A stretch of 64,000 nucleotides of DNA. Source: Flammeovirgaceae bacterium. Lineage in GTDB: Bacteria; Bacteroidota; Bacteroidia; Cytophagales; Cyclobacteriaceae. This document shows, one piece after another, positions 19,188 to 28,991 of the stretch. The DNA lies in the NCBI GenBank assembly GCA_016709845.1, contig JADJMA010000060.1, positions 124,001-188,000 of the forward strand, written 5' to 3'. A program made the translations under genes and the position numbers. Below the pieces are notes generated by a model, which was not told where the DNA came from, ran no database searches, and saw only the letters and a program-made list of their open reading frames with translations. How positions within the stretch are numbered: the stretch's first letter is position 1; the number at the start of each line of letters is the position of its first letter.

Positions 19188-19648
19188 CTAAACCGGCTGC
19201 ACACTTCGAATAAAATTCATCACAGCATCATACCCAAAATAAACGGCAAAGGTTAAAATCACCGACCAAGCACACGCGCTGATAAGCATATAGAAAATTA
19301 TCTTCTCCCGATTAGGGCTAACACCTACAGCCAGCAACGTGCCTCCAATGGGTGTGAGAATTATAGGTGTTAAAAAAGCAATACCCGCCAATCCATATTT
19401 AGTCATAACGGTTCGCTTGTTTGGGTCTGTTTTACTTTCTTTCTTTTTGAAGATGCGATCCATAATTGTTTTCGGATAAACTCCCCGAAATAAGTAAAGG
19501 CAACAACCACCGTCATCATGCCCGCAGTTGTCACTATCATGGTAGTAATTAAATGTAACCCAGCGGCCTTACCCCCAATGGGCCCAAAAATAAACTTAAT
19601 CATGCTCGACAGATAAACAGATGCCGCCTTCAACAGTTCTTCCCACAT
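19188..19648 (-). CDS. Small integral membrane protein (frameshifted)
   Basis: Two frames join at about 19455-19470 (GEFIRK to MDRIFKKKES) to give about 150 residues. There are at least three hydrophobic helices: HLITTMIVTTAGMMTVVVAF, LAGIAFLTPIILTPIGGTLLAVG and FYMLISACAWSVILTFAVYF. The glycine/proline-rich middle helix resembles the small multidrug export family (COG2426), but this is a weak match by eye. It lies upstream of no obvious partner; upp is on the same strand about 90 nt before it. Confidence 0.55.
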
Positions 19649-19659
19649 ATCTTCTTCAA

Positions 19660-19739
19660 TTCAAGATTTGAAATTTAACATCAAGATTTCAATTCATTAA
19701 TAATATACCCAACAAATTTTGAACATTGAATCTTGAATT
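19660..19739. repeat. AT-rich spacer with inverted TTCAAGATT/AATCTTGAA words
   Basis: The gap contains TTCAAGATTTGAAATTTAA and ATCAAGATTTCAATTCATT on one side and TTTTGAACATTGAATCTTGAA on the other, so it forms an imperfect inverted repeat. The wording closely resembles the ndk-gcvP spacer at 11757-11858. No gene is present. Confidence 0.5.
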
Positions 19740-20386
19740 TTAAATCTTCTCCCCATAACTCAAATCACCGGCATCGCCCAGACCGGGTACAATATAAAAG
19801 TGGTCATCCAAATGCTCATCAATAGAAAACGTATATAGGGTATAAGGAAGTTTTAGATTTTTCTTAATGTACTCTATCCCTTCTGGGGAAGCGATTAGTG
19901 CAGCCAGATGCAAATGTTTAGGAATGCCCCGACTGACTATTTCATTTACAGCCCTGATAAATGATTTACCCGTAGCCAACATAGGATCTACCAAAATAAC
20001 TTCTCTTTTTTCCAAGTGGGGCGTGGCGAGATAATCCAGGTTGATCGTAATCTCTTCGGTACTTTCTTTCCGGTAGGCTCCGATAAACCCCGCATCCGCA
20101 TCATCAAAATAATTCAAGAAGCCCTGAAAATAAGGAAGGCCCGCCCTTAATACCGTAATCAGTACGGGTTGGGTCTGCAGTTGATTAATGGTAGTTTCTT
20201 TAGAGGCGTTTCAATTGTCTGGGGATTGTATTTCAGGTTTTTAGAAACTTCATAAGCCATAATCTCGCCAAGTCGTTCTACGTTCTTTCGAAAACGCATT
20301 CGATCCAGTTGAATATCTTTATCACGCACCTGGGCTAAAAATTGCTTAGCCAGCGAATCGGTTTCTCCAAGATTGATCAATTTCAT
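19740..20386 (-). CDS. upp: Uracil phosphoribosyltransferase (frameshifted)
   Basis: Salvages uracil to UMP with PRPP. The N-terminal half (MKLINLGETDSLAKQFLAQVRD, FRKNVERLGEIMAYEVSK) and the C-terminal half (ITVLRAGLPYFQGFLN, GAYRKESTEE, the PRPP loop VDPMLATGKSF and VPGLGDAGDLSYG) are both typical. One base is missing near 20190, between TPLKK and TTINQLQTQPV; restoring it gives about 215 residues. Works with udk (7.2 kb) in pyrimidine salvage, though the two are not in one operon. Confidence 0.9.
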
Positions 20387-20480
20387 GAATTATTATTCAG
20401 GTTTGCACAGTTCATATCCCCATCATTTCTATTACTTTGCATTAACAGAATCTTCGAAAATTTACAATAAAGTACTCAAT

Positions 20481-21446
20481 ATGGTGCGTGGAAAAAATAA
20501 AAAAGTTACATCCTCTAAAGATACCTTGCCGGATATAGAGCTCCTCAAACAACTTTGTCAAATTCATGCTCCATCAGGTGCCGAAATACCCCTAAAGAAT
20601 TTTCTTCTTCATTACATCAAATCGAAAAAAGCAACCTGGAAACACAAATTCCAAATCATCCAAGGTGAAGAATTTCAGGATTGTTTGATTTTAAAGTTCG
20701 GAAACCCGCGCACAGCGATTTTTGCGCACATGGATTCCGTTGGGTTTACCGTGCGATATTTTAACCAACTCCTTTCTATTGGCAGCCCTGACGCGGAAAC
20801 AGGAACTCGCCTAGTGGGGCAGGATTCCAAGGGCCTTATTGAATGCGAATTGGAATTTGACAAAGAGAATCACGCATTCTACAAATTTGGCCGCGGCATT
20901 GACCGCGGAACCACACTCACCTATAAAATAAATTTTCACGAAACTAAGGATTACATCCAGTCCCCCTACCTCGACAATCGTTTGGGAATTTATAATGTGT
21001 TAAAAGTTGCAGAGGAATTGAAAGACGGATTGATCATTTTTACTTGTTGGGAAGAACATGGTGGTGGCACGGTCGGGTATTTGGCGGATTACATTTATAA
21101 AAAATGGAAGGTTAGGCAAGCCCTGATTTCAGACATCACCTGGGTATCGGATGGCGTGGAGCATGGAAAAGGGGTTGCTATTTCGATGCGCGATCGATAC
21201 CTGCCCCGCAAAAGTTTTGTTGATAAAATCCAACACATTGCGCAGAAGTTTGGCATTGATCATCAATTAGAAGTTGAAGGAGCTGGCTCCAGCGATGGCG
21301 GAGAATTGCAGCGATGCTCCGTTCCATTCGATTGGTGTTTTGTTGGCGCTCCCGAACAACACGCTCACACACCGCACGAAAAAGTTCATAAGCATGATAT
21401 CAAAACAATGATTGATCTTTATAATCGACTAATGAAAGAACTCTAA
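20481..21446 (+). CDS. M42/M20-type metallo-aminopeptidase
   Basis: A 321-residue protein from the ATG at 20481; an open frame extends to 20373 but the extra 36 residues are not peptidase-like and overlap upp. Conserved features of M42 (glutamyl aminopeptidase/PepA-like) enzymes: APSGAEIPLKNFL near the N-terminus, metal ligands in AHMDSVGF, YLDNRLG and WEEHGGG, and a late histidine (HAHTPHEK). The catalytic glutamate is the first of the EEH pair. No signal peptide is seen, so it probably acts on peptides in the cytoplasm. The GH109-type gene starts 11 nt downstream, so the two may be co-transcribed. Confidence 0.8.
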   Translation: MVRGKNKKVTSSKDTLPDIELLKQLCQIHAPSGAEIPLKNFLLHYIKSKKATWKHKFQIIQGEEFQDCLILKFGNPRTAIFAHMDSVGFTVRYFNQLLSIGSPDAETGTRLVGQDSKGLIECELEFDKENHAFYKFGRGIDRGTTLTYKINFHETKDYIQSPYLDNRLGIYNVLKVAEELKDGLIIFTCWEEHGGGTVGYLADYIYKKWKVRQALISDITWVSDGVEHGKGVAISMRDRYLPRKSFVDKIQHIAQKFGIDHQLEVEGAGSSDGGELQRCSVPFDWCFVGAPEQHAHTPHEKVHKHDIKTMIDLYNRLMKEL

Positions 21447-21457
21447 ATCAAACAACT

Positions 21458-22823
21458 ATGAATACCACTACAAATCGCAGAAACTTTATTAAAACTACAG
21501 CCGCTGCTGGCTTAGGTCTTTCTATCATTCCATCAGGCATTGTATTTGGCAAGGATAAAGACACGAAAGTAAGACTTGGATTTATTGGTGTAGGATTGCG
21601 TGGCCAAAGTCACCTTGAACTTGCGCTAAAAAGAACAGACGTAGATGTAGTTGCCATTTGTGATATCCAGCAACGCATGATTGACATGAGTTTGAAACTG
21701 GTTACTGAATCGGGTAAACCAAAGCCACAGGTAATTTTGGAAGGAGTGCAAGGGTATAAAAAGCTCTTAGAGAATAAAGATATTGATGCTGTTGTTATTG
21801 CTACTCCGTGGGAGTGGCATTCCATTATGTGTTTAGACTCGATGAATGCTAAAAAATATGTGGGCTGTGAAGTAAATGTGGGTATGACCGTGGAAGAATG
21901 TTGGGAGTTAGTTCATACTTCTGAACGAACAGGTATGCCTTTAATGATGTTGGAGAATGTTTGTTACAGACGCGATGTAATGGCCGTGCTAAACATGGTG
22001 CGGCAAAATGTATTTGGTGAGTTGATCCATTTACAGGGCGGGTATCAGCATGACTTGCGAGAAGTAAAATTCAACAACGGAAAAACAGATGGCGGCATAG
22101 GAGCCGAGTTTGGTGAAAAAGGTTTTTCAGAAGCGGAGTGGCGCACACAGCATTCTGTTTATCGCAATGGAGATTTATACCCTACCGCATGGTGTTGGTC
22201 CTGTTGCCATGATGGTAGACATCAACCGCGGCAATCGTTTTACCCAATTAGTTTCCTATTCATCAAAAGCCCTTGGGTTACATAATTATATTGTAAAAAC
22301 CGGTGGCGCTGAACATCCGAACGCAAAAATAAATTTTAAATTAGGCGATGTAGTTACTACCATGATCAGCACCTTGAAAGGTGAAACGATTTTATTACAA
22401 CATGATACAGATCTTCCGCGCCCCTACTCGCTTGGGTTTAGAGTGCAAGGAACCAACGGTATCTGGATGGATGTAAACAAATCGATCTATATTGAAGGGC
22501 AAAGCAAAAAACCTCATCAGTGGGAAGATGCCAAAGAGTGGTTGGATAAATATGATCATCCGCTTTGGAAAAAATATGGCAACGATGCCAGCGGTGCCGG
22601 CCATGGTGGCATGGATTGGTTTGTGTTAAATGCTTTTATCGAAGCCGTAAAACGTAAAACAAACACGCCACAAGATGTGTATGATGCTGTTGCGTGGAGT
22701 GCTATCACACCGCTATCTGAAACTTCTATTCAATTAGGAGGCGAAAGCGTTGATTTCCCCGACTTCACACAAGGCAAATGGATGCTTCGCAAAAATGATT
22801 TCGCGTTGGGTAATGATTATTGA
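21458..22823 (+). CDS. Gfo/Idh/MocA oxidoreductase, GH109-type (frameshifted)
   Basis: A Tat signal peptide (NRRNFIK, residues 6-12) is followed by an NAD-binding Rossmann motif LGFIGVGLRGQSH, then VVIATPWEWH and CEVNVGMT. The later LYPT / HGVGPVA, split by the frame change, is typical of family GH109, in which NAD-dependent enzymes cleave alpha-N-acetylgalactosamine or related sugars. One extra G near 22188 causes the break; without it the protein is about 454 residues, the normal size. The Tat signal implies export of a folded NAD-loaded enzyme. The exact substrate cannot be read from sequence. Confidence 0.82.
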
Positions 22824-22835
22824 TTTTAGAGCTAA

Positions 22836-22912
22836 GCCACAGATTCACTGATTATTTATTAATCTTTTGAGCGGATTATAATGGAGAGTATTATTATCAG
22901 TGAATCTGTGGC
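22836..22912. repeat. Inverted repeat with 17-bp perfect arms
   Basis: The arms are 22836-22852 (GCCACAGATTCACTGAT) and 22896-22912 (its exact complement), separated by 43 nt. It starts 13 nt after the GH109-type gene stop. The long arms and lack of a T-run make a simple terminator less likely than a palindromic dispersed element or a processing site. No second copy was found in this window. Confidence 0.7.
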
Positions 22913-22996
22913 CATCAATATTTTTTCGCAAACGATGTAGCTCACTCAAACAACAAATATTCTTACACTCCTCAATTCTTTCGATTGGTGCTACGT

Positions 22997-23004
22997 TATC
23001 TTTG
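22997..23004 (+). promoter_or_regulatory. -7 promoter element for the SemiSWEET gene
   Basis: TATCTTTG, an exact TAnnTTTG match, lies 18 nt before the ATG. The same 8-mer serves as the candidate -7 element at three other sites in the window (28729, 55786, 62375). A clear -33 TTTG is not seen. Confidence 0.45.
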
Positions 23005-23022
23005 TAGCATCATTTTTAATCT

Positions 23023-23280
23023 ATGAACGAAATTCAAATTTTAGGTCTGGCTGCGGGTTCTTGTACAACCATCGCTTTTTTGCCACAGGTTATTAAAACC
23101 TGGAAGAGTGGTTCTGCCAAAGACTTATCGTTAGGCATGTTCTCCTTTTTTTGCTTTGGCGTTTTGCTTTGGTTGATTTATGGAATCATCATTAAAGATA
23201 TTCCAGTTATTGTAGCCAACCTACTTACCCTTATACTGGCCTCCTCGTTACTATTCTTCAAATTGAGATTTAAAGAATAG
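23023..23280 (+). CDS. SemiSWEET-type sugar transporter (PQ-loop)
   Basis: An 85-residue membrane protein with three helices, the size of bacterial SemiSWEETs, which dimerise to form a sugar pore. The PQ motif is in TTIAFLPQVIKTWKSGSAKDLS, a segment shared by the family; the middle helix has FSFFCFGVLLWLIYG and the last is VANLLTLILASSLLFF. Transport of glucose or sucrose-like sugars down a gradient is known for the family. The gene stands alone with its own -7 element. Confidence 0.9.
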   Translation: MNEIQILGLAAGSCTTIAFLPQVIKTWKSGSAKDLSLGMFSFFCFGVLLWLIYGIIIKDIPVIVANLLTLILASSLLFFKLRFKE

Positions 23281-23390
23281 GCAATCAGACTGCGGAAAAT
23301 AGTTCGCGACAAACTAGGAGCAATTGCGATAGATTCAAATACTACGAGATTATAGACAATTGACTATCTTACAAAACTAATTTAGTCGAT

Positions 23391-23845
23391 ATGAAATATT
23401 TTTTATCATTTTGTGCTTCCTCGGACTATCTACTTCTACGATGCAGGCGCAAGCACAAAAGGCTCGTGTACAACTCAATCACATTGCTGTTTATGTGGTT
23501 AATCTAAAGGTCAGTACTCATTTTTATCAAAACATAATCGGGCTCGATACGATACCCGAACCCTTCCATGATGGCAAGCATACCTGGTTTAGTGTAGGAC
23601 CTAAAAGTCATTTGCATCTTATTGAAGGAGCAGAAAGTGAATCAGCACACAACAAAAATGCGCACCTCTGTTTCAGTGTTCCTTCAGTCGATTCTTTTAT
23701 AACAATCCTGAAAAAGAATAAGGTTGACTATGAAGATTGGGCGGGCAGCAAGATGAGTGTTACTACTCGCGTTGATGGCGTGAAGCAAATCTATTTCAAA
23801 GATCCGGATGGCTATTGGATTGAAATTAATGATGCAAAAGAATAA
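23391..23845 (+). CDS. VOC-family protein with signal peptide (frameshifted)
   Basis: A glyoxalase/bleomycin-resistance fold protein of about 150 residues. ATG 23391 opens MKYF, then the frame shifts in a T-run (about 23400-23406) to give LCFLGLSTSTMQAQAQ, a plausible signal peptide. The VOC domain follows: LNHIAVYVVNLKVSTHFY, GKHTWFSVGPKSHLHLIEG, HLCFSVPSVDSF and IYFKDPDGYWIEI, with metal-ligand positions H and E at the usual ends. The substrate is not known; export is unusual for this family but occurs in Bacteroidota. Confidence 0.8.
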
Positions 23846-23863
23846 CGGAGCCTGCGAAAATTA

Positions 23864-24796
23864 CTATTCTTTATGAAATCGGTAAATCAGCAAAAACTGA
23901 TATACCCAACCATCGCGAATGTCTGTGTTTAGTTGTTGACGATCATCGCCAATATAAGTTAAGGGAAAGCCGATTGTGATTTTATCATCTTCCTCGTACA
24001 CTCTATAGTGCCGACCGATTGAATGACCAAACTTAGTCAGAAGCCCTAACCGTTTAGTCAAGTTAAATTTTAAATATCCGGCAACTTCATTGGTTGCGCG
24101 TTCTACATACCCATCGTTTCCGGTTGAGGTGATGTTTGTGAGATGGTAGGTTCTTACCATACCTGCGTAGTTAAACCCTATCGCGAATCTAGGATGTACA
24201 GCATAGTTAAAGTCAGCTGATACCGGTGCGGTTACATTTGCCTCAAATCGTTTGGAAGGACTCAGGTAGTAAATGCCAAAGAGTGGCACCACCCAGGGTC
24301 CAAAGAGTTCACCATTTGAATACAAACCAACTTTGTAACTAGTGTTGCTGTTCTTCTTGTACTTTAGTAACGCAAAACCACCTATCTGAAAATCTTTGTG
24401 TGAGATTTGACCAAGGTCAGACGCAATTTTAGGAATGAATACATAGGTGCCTGACCATTTTTCAGAATGGACACGATTCACTCCTATTTTCAGGTTGAAA
24501 GATCCAAAATTTTCGTTAACGCCATCTTCGAATAGTTGTGTTTCAATTCTCTCTAAAATAAAACCTGTAATGAAATTAGTACGGCTGTTTAGAACAATGG
24601 GAATTGTAGTTTCTAAATCTAATTCCTTAATCCGGCTGGCAACATCACTATCCGCAAAAGTATTTTGAGTTGTATTGTTATAGTTCAACTTCACCACGTC
24701 TACATATTCCTGGGCCCAAGTTGAATTTGCACACAAAGACAAGCCTAAAAAGAGATTAATAACGCGCATCAATTTTATTTGGATTCGGTTATTCAT
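23864..24796 (-). CDS. Predicted outer-membrane beta-barrel protein (DUF6268-like)
   Basis: A 310-residue protein with a signal peptide (cleavage near TWAQEY, about residue 29) and alternating hydrophobic beta-strands to the end. Stretches such as SEKWSGTYVFIPKIASDL and KRFEANVTAPVSADFNYAVHPRFAIG resemble the DUF6268 outer-membrane family of Bacteroidota; this is recognition by eye. It follows the sterol-desaturase-family gene by 18 nt after that gene's frame is corrected, so the two are probably one operon. The function is unknown. Confidence 0.65.
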   Translation of the reverse strand: MNNRIQIKLMRVINLFLGLSLCANSTWAQEYVDVVKLNYNNTTQNTFADSDVASRIKELDLETTIPIVLNSRTNFITGFILERIETQLFEDGVNENFGSFNLKIGVNRVHSEKWSGTYVFIPKIASDLGQISHKDFQIGGFALLKYKKNSNTSYKVGLYSNGELFGPWVVPLFGIYYLSPSKRFEANVTAPVSADFNYAVHPRFAIGFNYAGMVRTYHLTNITSTGNDGYVERATNEVAGYLKFNLTKRLGLLTKFGHSIGRHYRVYEEDDKITIGFPLTYIGDDRQQLNTDIRDGWVYQFLLIYRFHKE

Positions 24797-24814
24797 AATT
24801 TAAGAATTTAAATT

Positions 24815-25940
24815 TTAATAGAATGGGCTATACTTAAAAAACACAGATACCCAGCCAAGGGAAAGGAGCGACAGCCCAATTAAGATCAGGTTAATGGGAT
24901 CGTTTGCAGGTTGACCGCTAAAGAAGATAAGGAAAACTGCCCATCCACCGCTCTGCAGTTCCCCAGGGAGATTTAGGATCAATGACCATCATCATCAGAG
25001 CGATGCCTAATGCGATATGAAGAATTAAGTAGGGTTTAGATCCTGTGAACATGGTTGATGTAAAGCGTACCTGATTTTGTTCCGTTACTTCAACCAAAGG
25101 TGGTTTGGGGGCCAGCCCTTCAGGTCGCCACCCTAATGGCATAAACCATATTTTCAATTTGTCAATCCAACGAGGTGCCGCTACGGCATCCTTCCAAAGG
25201 AGTATGTAATAGTGAAAATTAATGGTGATCGGATTCCAGGTATTAGGTGGACTGTACATACCATAAATTACTTTCTCATCCTCTTCGGCATACGAGCCAA
25301 ACAGTCGATCCCAAATAATTAGAAATTCACCAAAATTTTTATCGAGGTAGGCGAAGTTGATACCATGATGTACCCGATGATGGGAGGGTGTAGTAAAGAT
25401 GAATTCAATCCAACGCCACAGTTTAGGAATGAATTCGGTGTGATGTAAGAAAGAGATAAACAGATGCAGGCCGGTCATCGCGTAGATGTCAACTGGCTTA
25501 AAGCCGATCAGCGTAAGCGGCCAGAAGAACATAAAGGAAAAAAGCCGTTGAGTAACACTGGCGCGCAAGGCTACAAAGAAATTCATCTCTTCTGCCGAAT
25601 GATGGGGCGAGTGCGCAGCCCACATAATATTTATGTGATGGCCCCAACGATGTACCCAATAGAATATAAAATCGATTCCCAGCAGCAACAAAAGAAAAGA
25701 CACAAGATTCATCTCGATGTTATCGATCAGACGAAAATTTGTCCACAGCCAACTATACACTACATAGACACCCGCGGCTACCAACACATTCATGGTTTGA
25801 TTGCCGAGTGCGGTGCCAAAGTTGGCAACCGCTTCCTGAAAGGAGATATAATTTTTTTTATAGTACCAGCATAAGACGATTTCCAACACGATAAAGCCAA
25901 GTGCTATTGGCGTAAGCAGGGCATAAATATTTGCATTCAT
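24815..25940 (-). CDS. Sterol desaturase/fatty acid hydroxylase family oxygenase (frameshifted at C-terminus)
   Basis: A multi-helix membrane di-iron enzyme. The histidine clusters are HRWGHH, HSPHHSAEE and SHHRVHH, in the order and spacing of the family; the overall form resembles alkylglycerol monooxygenase (TMEM195). The first frame stops at 24918, but after a shift near 24960 it continues as GGWAVFLIFFSGQPANDPIN and ends KYSPFY at 24815-24817, giving about 374 residues with two more helices. Substrates in the family are lipids with long chains or sterols. It is divergent from an HTH regulator 214 nt away. Confidence 0.85.
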
Positions 25941-25980
25941 AACAGGTGGGTTAATGTTTTTTTAGGCGTTTATCACAAGT

Positions 25981-25988
25981 CAAACATA
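25981..25988 (-). promoter_or_regulatory. Candidate -7 promoter element for the sterol-desaturase-family operon
   Basis: On the minus strand TATGTTTG matches TAnnTTTG, 40 nt upstream of the ATG. There is no good -33 match. The rest of the 214-nt gap to the HTH gene contains a short open frame (25995-26195) with no coding character. Confidence 0.35.
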
Positions 25989-26154
25989 CCCCGCATGGCT
26001 GCTTTCTTTATTTCAACCTTCGAAACTGGCCTGGGAATGTTTTGTGGAAAATGCCATGGAGTGAAGCAAATCGATGGCGCTGTGGGAAAAATTGCAAAAG
26101 CGGTGACTTTAACGTATTATTATTTACCCATTTACGGTTTACCCCTCAACCTAC

Positions 26155-27111
26155 ATGACCAGTCCGGACGGAATTCAAAGCGCTTTTTTGGATGAGATCC
26201 GAAAGAGATTGACCCCTAATCTATCGTTTGTTGACGAGCTCGCTGAGCAACTTAGTATCAGTCGCGACAGCGCCTATCGCAGAATCAGGGGCGAAACTGT
26301 ACTCTCGTTGGATGAAGCAAAGAAATTATGCGAACACTATGGAGTTTCCATCGACACATTGTTCGCGCCTACTTCAAATGTTGTTCCTTTTAATGTTCGA
26401 TCCACCAATGATACTTATACGCTGGAGCAATGGCTCACTTCTGTACTTCACAATACTGAGGTAATGACCCAACTTACCTATGCGGCTAAGGACATTCCGA
26501 TATTCCATTACATGCGTCATCCAGAAGTGGCTGCTTTTAAAATGTTCTTTTGGCAAAAAACTATTATTGAGAATCCTGAATACCAAACGTTGCACTTCGA
26601 GTATTCAGCAATCCCTAAGGAAATGATTCAATTGGGTAATCGAATCTGGAGTCGGTATGCGGCCATTCCCAGTGCAGAAATCTGGGCCGTGGAAGCTATC
26701 AATAACACGCTCAAGCAAATCGAATTTTATAAGGAGTGCAATTTTTTTGCTCATCCTAAGCTTGGCGCTGAGATGTGTGATCATTTTATTGAATTGATGC
26801 GCGTAGTGCAGGCAGAAGCTACGGACGGACGGAAAGCAGATGGGGCTTCTTATAACTTGTATCAAAATGAGATTCTCATGTCGGACAACACCGCATTTGC
26901 CCATGCAGGTGAAAAGCGAATAGCCTACTTAAATTATAATATCCTGAATCTCTTGATTACTCAGCATCCTTCCTTTTGTGATAAGACAGAGAAATATCTG
27001 AATAATCTCATCAAACATTCTACACTGATTAGTGGTTCGGCTGCTAAGGAAAGAATCAAGTTTTTTACAAAACTGACCAATCGAATAGAGGTATTAAAAG
27101 CGGCTCTCTAA
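26155..27111 (+). CDS. Helix-turn-helix transcriptional regulator with long C-terminal domain
   Basis: A 318-residue protein. Residues 25-70 form an HTH of the Cro/XRE type (FVDELAEQLSISRDSAYRRI, then a GVSIDTLF helix end). The remaining 250 residues are mostly helical with no motif I recognise; similar proteins with this layout are common in Bacteroidota. It is divergent from the sterol-desaturase-family gene and may control it, which is an inference from position. Confidence 0.75.
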   Translation: MTSPDGIQSAFLDEIRKRLTPNLSFVDELAEQLSISRDSAYRRIRGETVLSLDEAKKLCEHYGVSIDTLFAPTSNVVPFNVRSTNDTYTLEQWLTSVLHNTEVMTQLTYAAKDIPIFHYMRHPEVAAFKMFFWQKTIIENPEYQTLHFEYSAIPKEMIQLGNRIWSRYAAIPSAEIWAVEAINNTLKQIEFYKECNFFAHPKLGAEMCDHFIELMRVVQAEATDGRKADGASYNLYQNEILMSDNTAFAHAGEKRIAYLNYNILNLLITQHPSFCDKTEKYLNNLIKHSTLISGSAAKERIKFFTKLTNRIEVLKAAL

Positions 27112-27145
27112 ATACTCAATCCTGGTGCGTTTATTTTTTTAATCT

Positions 27146-27616
27146 CTAATTTATCTGCATAGCAATTTGCCCAAGGTGCGAAGCTTTGTGTGCAACACGA
27201 CTTAACATCACGTTAAGTTTATTGCGATGAGGTTCCTTTTTAAAATCTTCTTCCGATACAACCATGTGGCGGGCATGCCAGTCCGACTCGCTCATTGATT
27301 TAAAAGTTGCGTCAAGCTTTGTTATAATTGCTTGCCATCGAGTTAATAACTCAGTTTTAGTTAAATGACCTGATTGATTCGACTCCCGTTCGTGATGATA
27401 AATAGTTGCAAGGTCTGGGTACAATCTTTTACCAATGCCAAAAAGCTCTAAGAGCGCGTCATCTGTATCGGCTAAATGACCCAACAGCCACGAAGGAGAA
27501 TTACCTCCGAGCACAATAGGTCGATTAAAATTTTCGTCCGAAATGGTTTCAATTACTTTTAGCATTCTGCGATTGTAGGTGTCCCATTGTAGTAAGCAAA
27601 TCTCTAGGGAAGTCAT
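27146..27616 (-). CDS. DinB-like family protein
   Basis: A 156-residue four-helix protein. The metal-binding histidines of DinB/YfiT folds are seen: SWLLGHLADTDD (H47) and the C-terminal RVAHKASHLGQIAM pair. The N-terminal WDTYNRRMLKVIETI is the usual first helix. Members are often thiol-dependent metalloenzymes or of unknown role. Convergent with the HTH gene. Confidence 0.8.
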   Translation of the reverse strand: MTSLEICLLQWDTYNRRMLKVIETISDENFNRPIVLGGNSPSWLLGHLADTDDALLELFGIGKRLYPDLATIYHHERESNQSGHLTKTELLTRWQAIITKLDATFKSMSESDWHARHMVVSEEDFKKEPHRNKLNVMLSRVAHKASHLGQIAMQIN

Positions 27617-27670
27617 AAATTAAATTGGTTACTGAATAAAGGTAACAATTGATAAAGGATCTTGATCTAA

Positions 27671-28707
27671 CTAGAACAAAGAAGTGGGTATAAAGTTCTC
27701 TAGATTATTAAAACGATAACCAACCGTTAGGTTGATTCGAAGATCATTGGTGGTAAGGTATGAGGGACTTAAATCAACGTAGTAAATCTCGTAAGCGGTA
27801 CGCACATTTGCATACATCTTGTTGCCGTTGTATCCGATATTCAGATACGCTAAAGCACTCCATTCATAATTAAATTCATCGAATTTTCCTTTTTCACCAA
27901 TGTATGTATTGTAAGCCACTCCAGGACCGGCCATGATGATGGGTGAGATATACAGGAAATTATGAAAAACAGGGATATTGATTCCATACCCTGGCATCAA
28001 CAACAATCCTGAGCCATGTGCAGTTTGCAAACCTACCTGATTGCCATACGTGGTTTCTAAATCTCTGCTTTTCGGAACTAAACCCGTTGGCGCTTTTAAG
28101 TTTCGATAATAGGGTTCTGCTCTAAGTAAGAATGATCCCGCTATTTTCTGTTGCTGCTCTGTTTGGTAGTTCGCTGCCCGATAGGAATATTTTTTCATTA
28201 AAAATATAGGTGATCTGAGCCCCCATTTTTTTTAACTCTATATCAGGTTGTGAAGTAAATTCTCGCGCGGCATCAGCAGAAATCATCCCCTGCCTTTCGA
28301 GATAGAAACCCCGTACAGCAATCTGGCGCGCTGTGTAACTCATAGCCAATCGAAACTGTTTCAGGTTTTGACGGTCTTCTTCAAGAAAAGCAGATTTTGG
28401 AAGTGAATAACTGATGTCGAAATCAATAATTTTATAGGTAATGCCTACCCCAATCAAATCATTCACATTGTTGAATAATTGAGTATTCAATTCATTTCCA
28501 TTGCGAACGGATCCAAAAGCCAGACTCGTTCCAACGCCACCATACAATAGCCGGATATCATTAGCACGTTTGTACTGCAGTATATAACTACTGTCTGCAT
28601 CAGAGGGAGACAATTTTGCCCTATGCAATTCGGAAGAAATTGACCCTTGCGCCACCCCAAAGTTGTAGCTGACACAAAAAGTTAAAAAATAGAAGAGCCG
28701 GCTTCAC
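27671..28707 (-). CDS. DUF4421-family envelope protein (two frameshifts)
   Basis: About 345 residues after correction. A GTG at 28707 opens VKPALLFF, and after a shift in the T-run near 28690 the frame reads TFCVSYNFGVAQGS, a plausible signal peptide. The second shift, near 28190, joins YIFNEK to YSYRAANYQTEQQQKIAGSFL, a segment typical of DUF4421. Alternating beta-strands suggest an outer-membrane or periplasmic protein. A TATCTTTG element upstream supports the start. The function is unknown. Confidence 0.75.
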
Positions 28708-28728
28708 GGAAGGGAAAATATAGTTGAG

Positions 28729-28736
28729 CAAAGATA
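28729..28736 (-). promoter_or_regulatory. -7 promoter element for the DUF4421 gene
   Basis: TATCTTTG on the minus strand lies 21 nt before the GTG at 28707, which supports that start. A TTG is found about 22 nt further upstream, slightly wide of the usual 19-21. The rest of the gap to 28991 is AT-rich with no gene. Confidence 0.45.
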
Positions 28737-28991
28737 AATGAATTCTACCCTTCACGGTCAATATGATTCTCTGTTCTTAAGGTCAATGACTATCCTTTTA
28801 TTGTAGAATTTTATGGCTATTGTTTAAGAATTTGAGTCTGGGTTATTTCAAGAAATTAAACAGATTGGCAGGTTTATTCCTGAATTCAATGGGGATAATC
28901 GATTTCAGAAAACCTAATTGCTTATCTGGTTAATAACTAGCTTGAACTTTTAGGTTTAATTTATAATTTTAAGCATAATGGGTCGCTTTGC

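Noticed and set aside
25995..26195. Open frame of 66 codons between the sterol-desaturase-family gene and the HTH gene
   Set aside because: No conserved motif, it overlaps the HTH start, and it lies in divergent promoter space.
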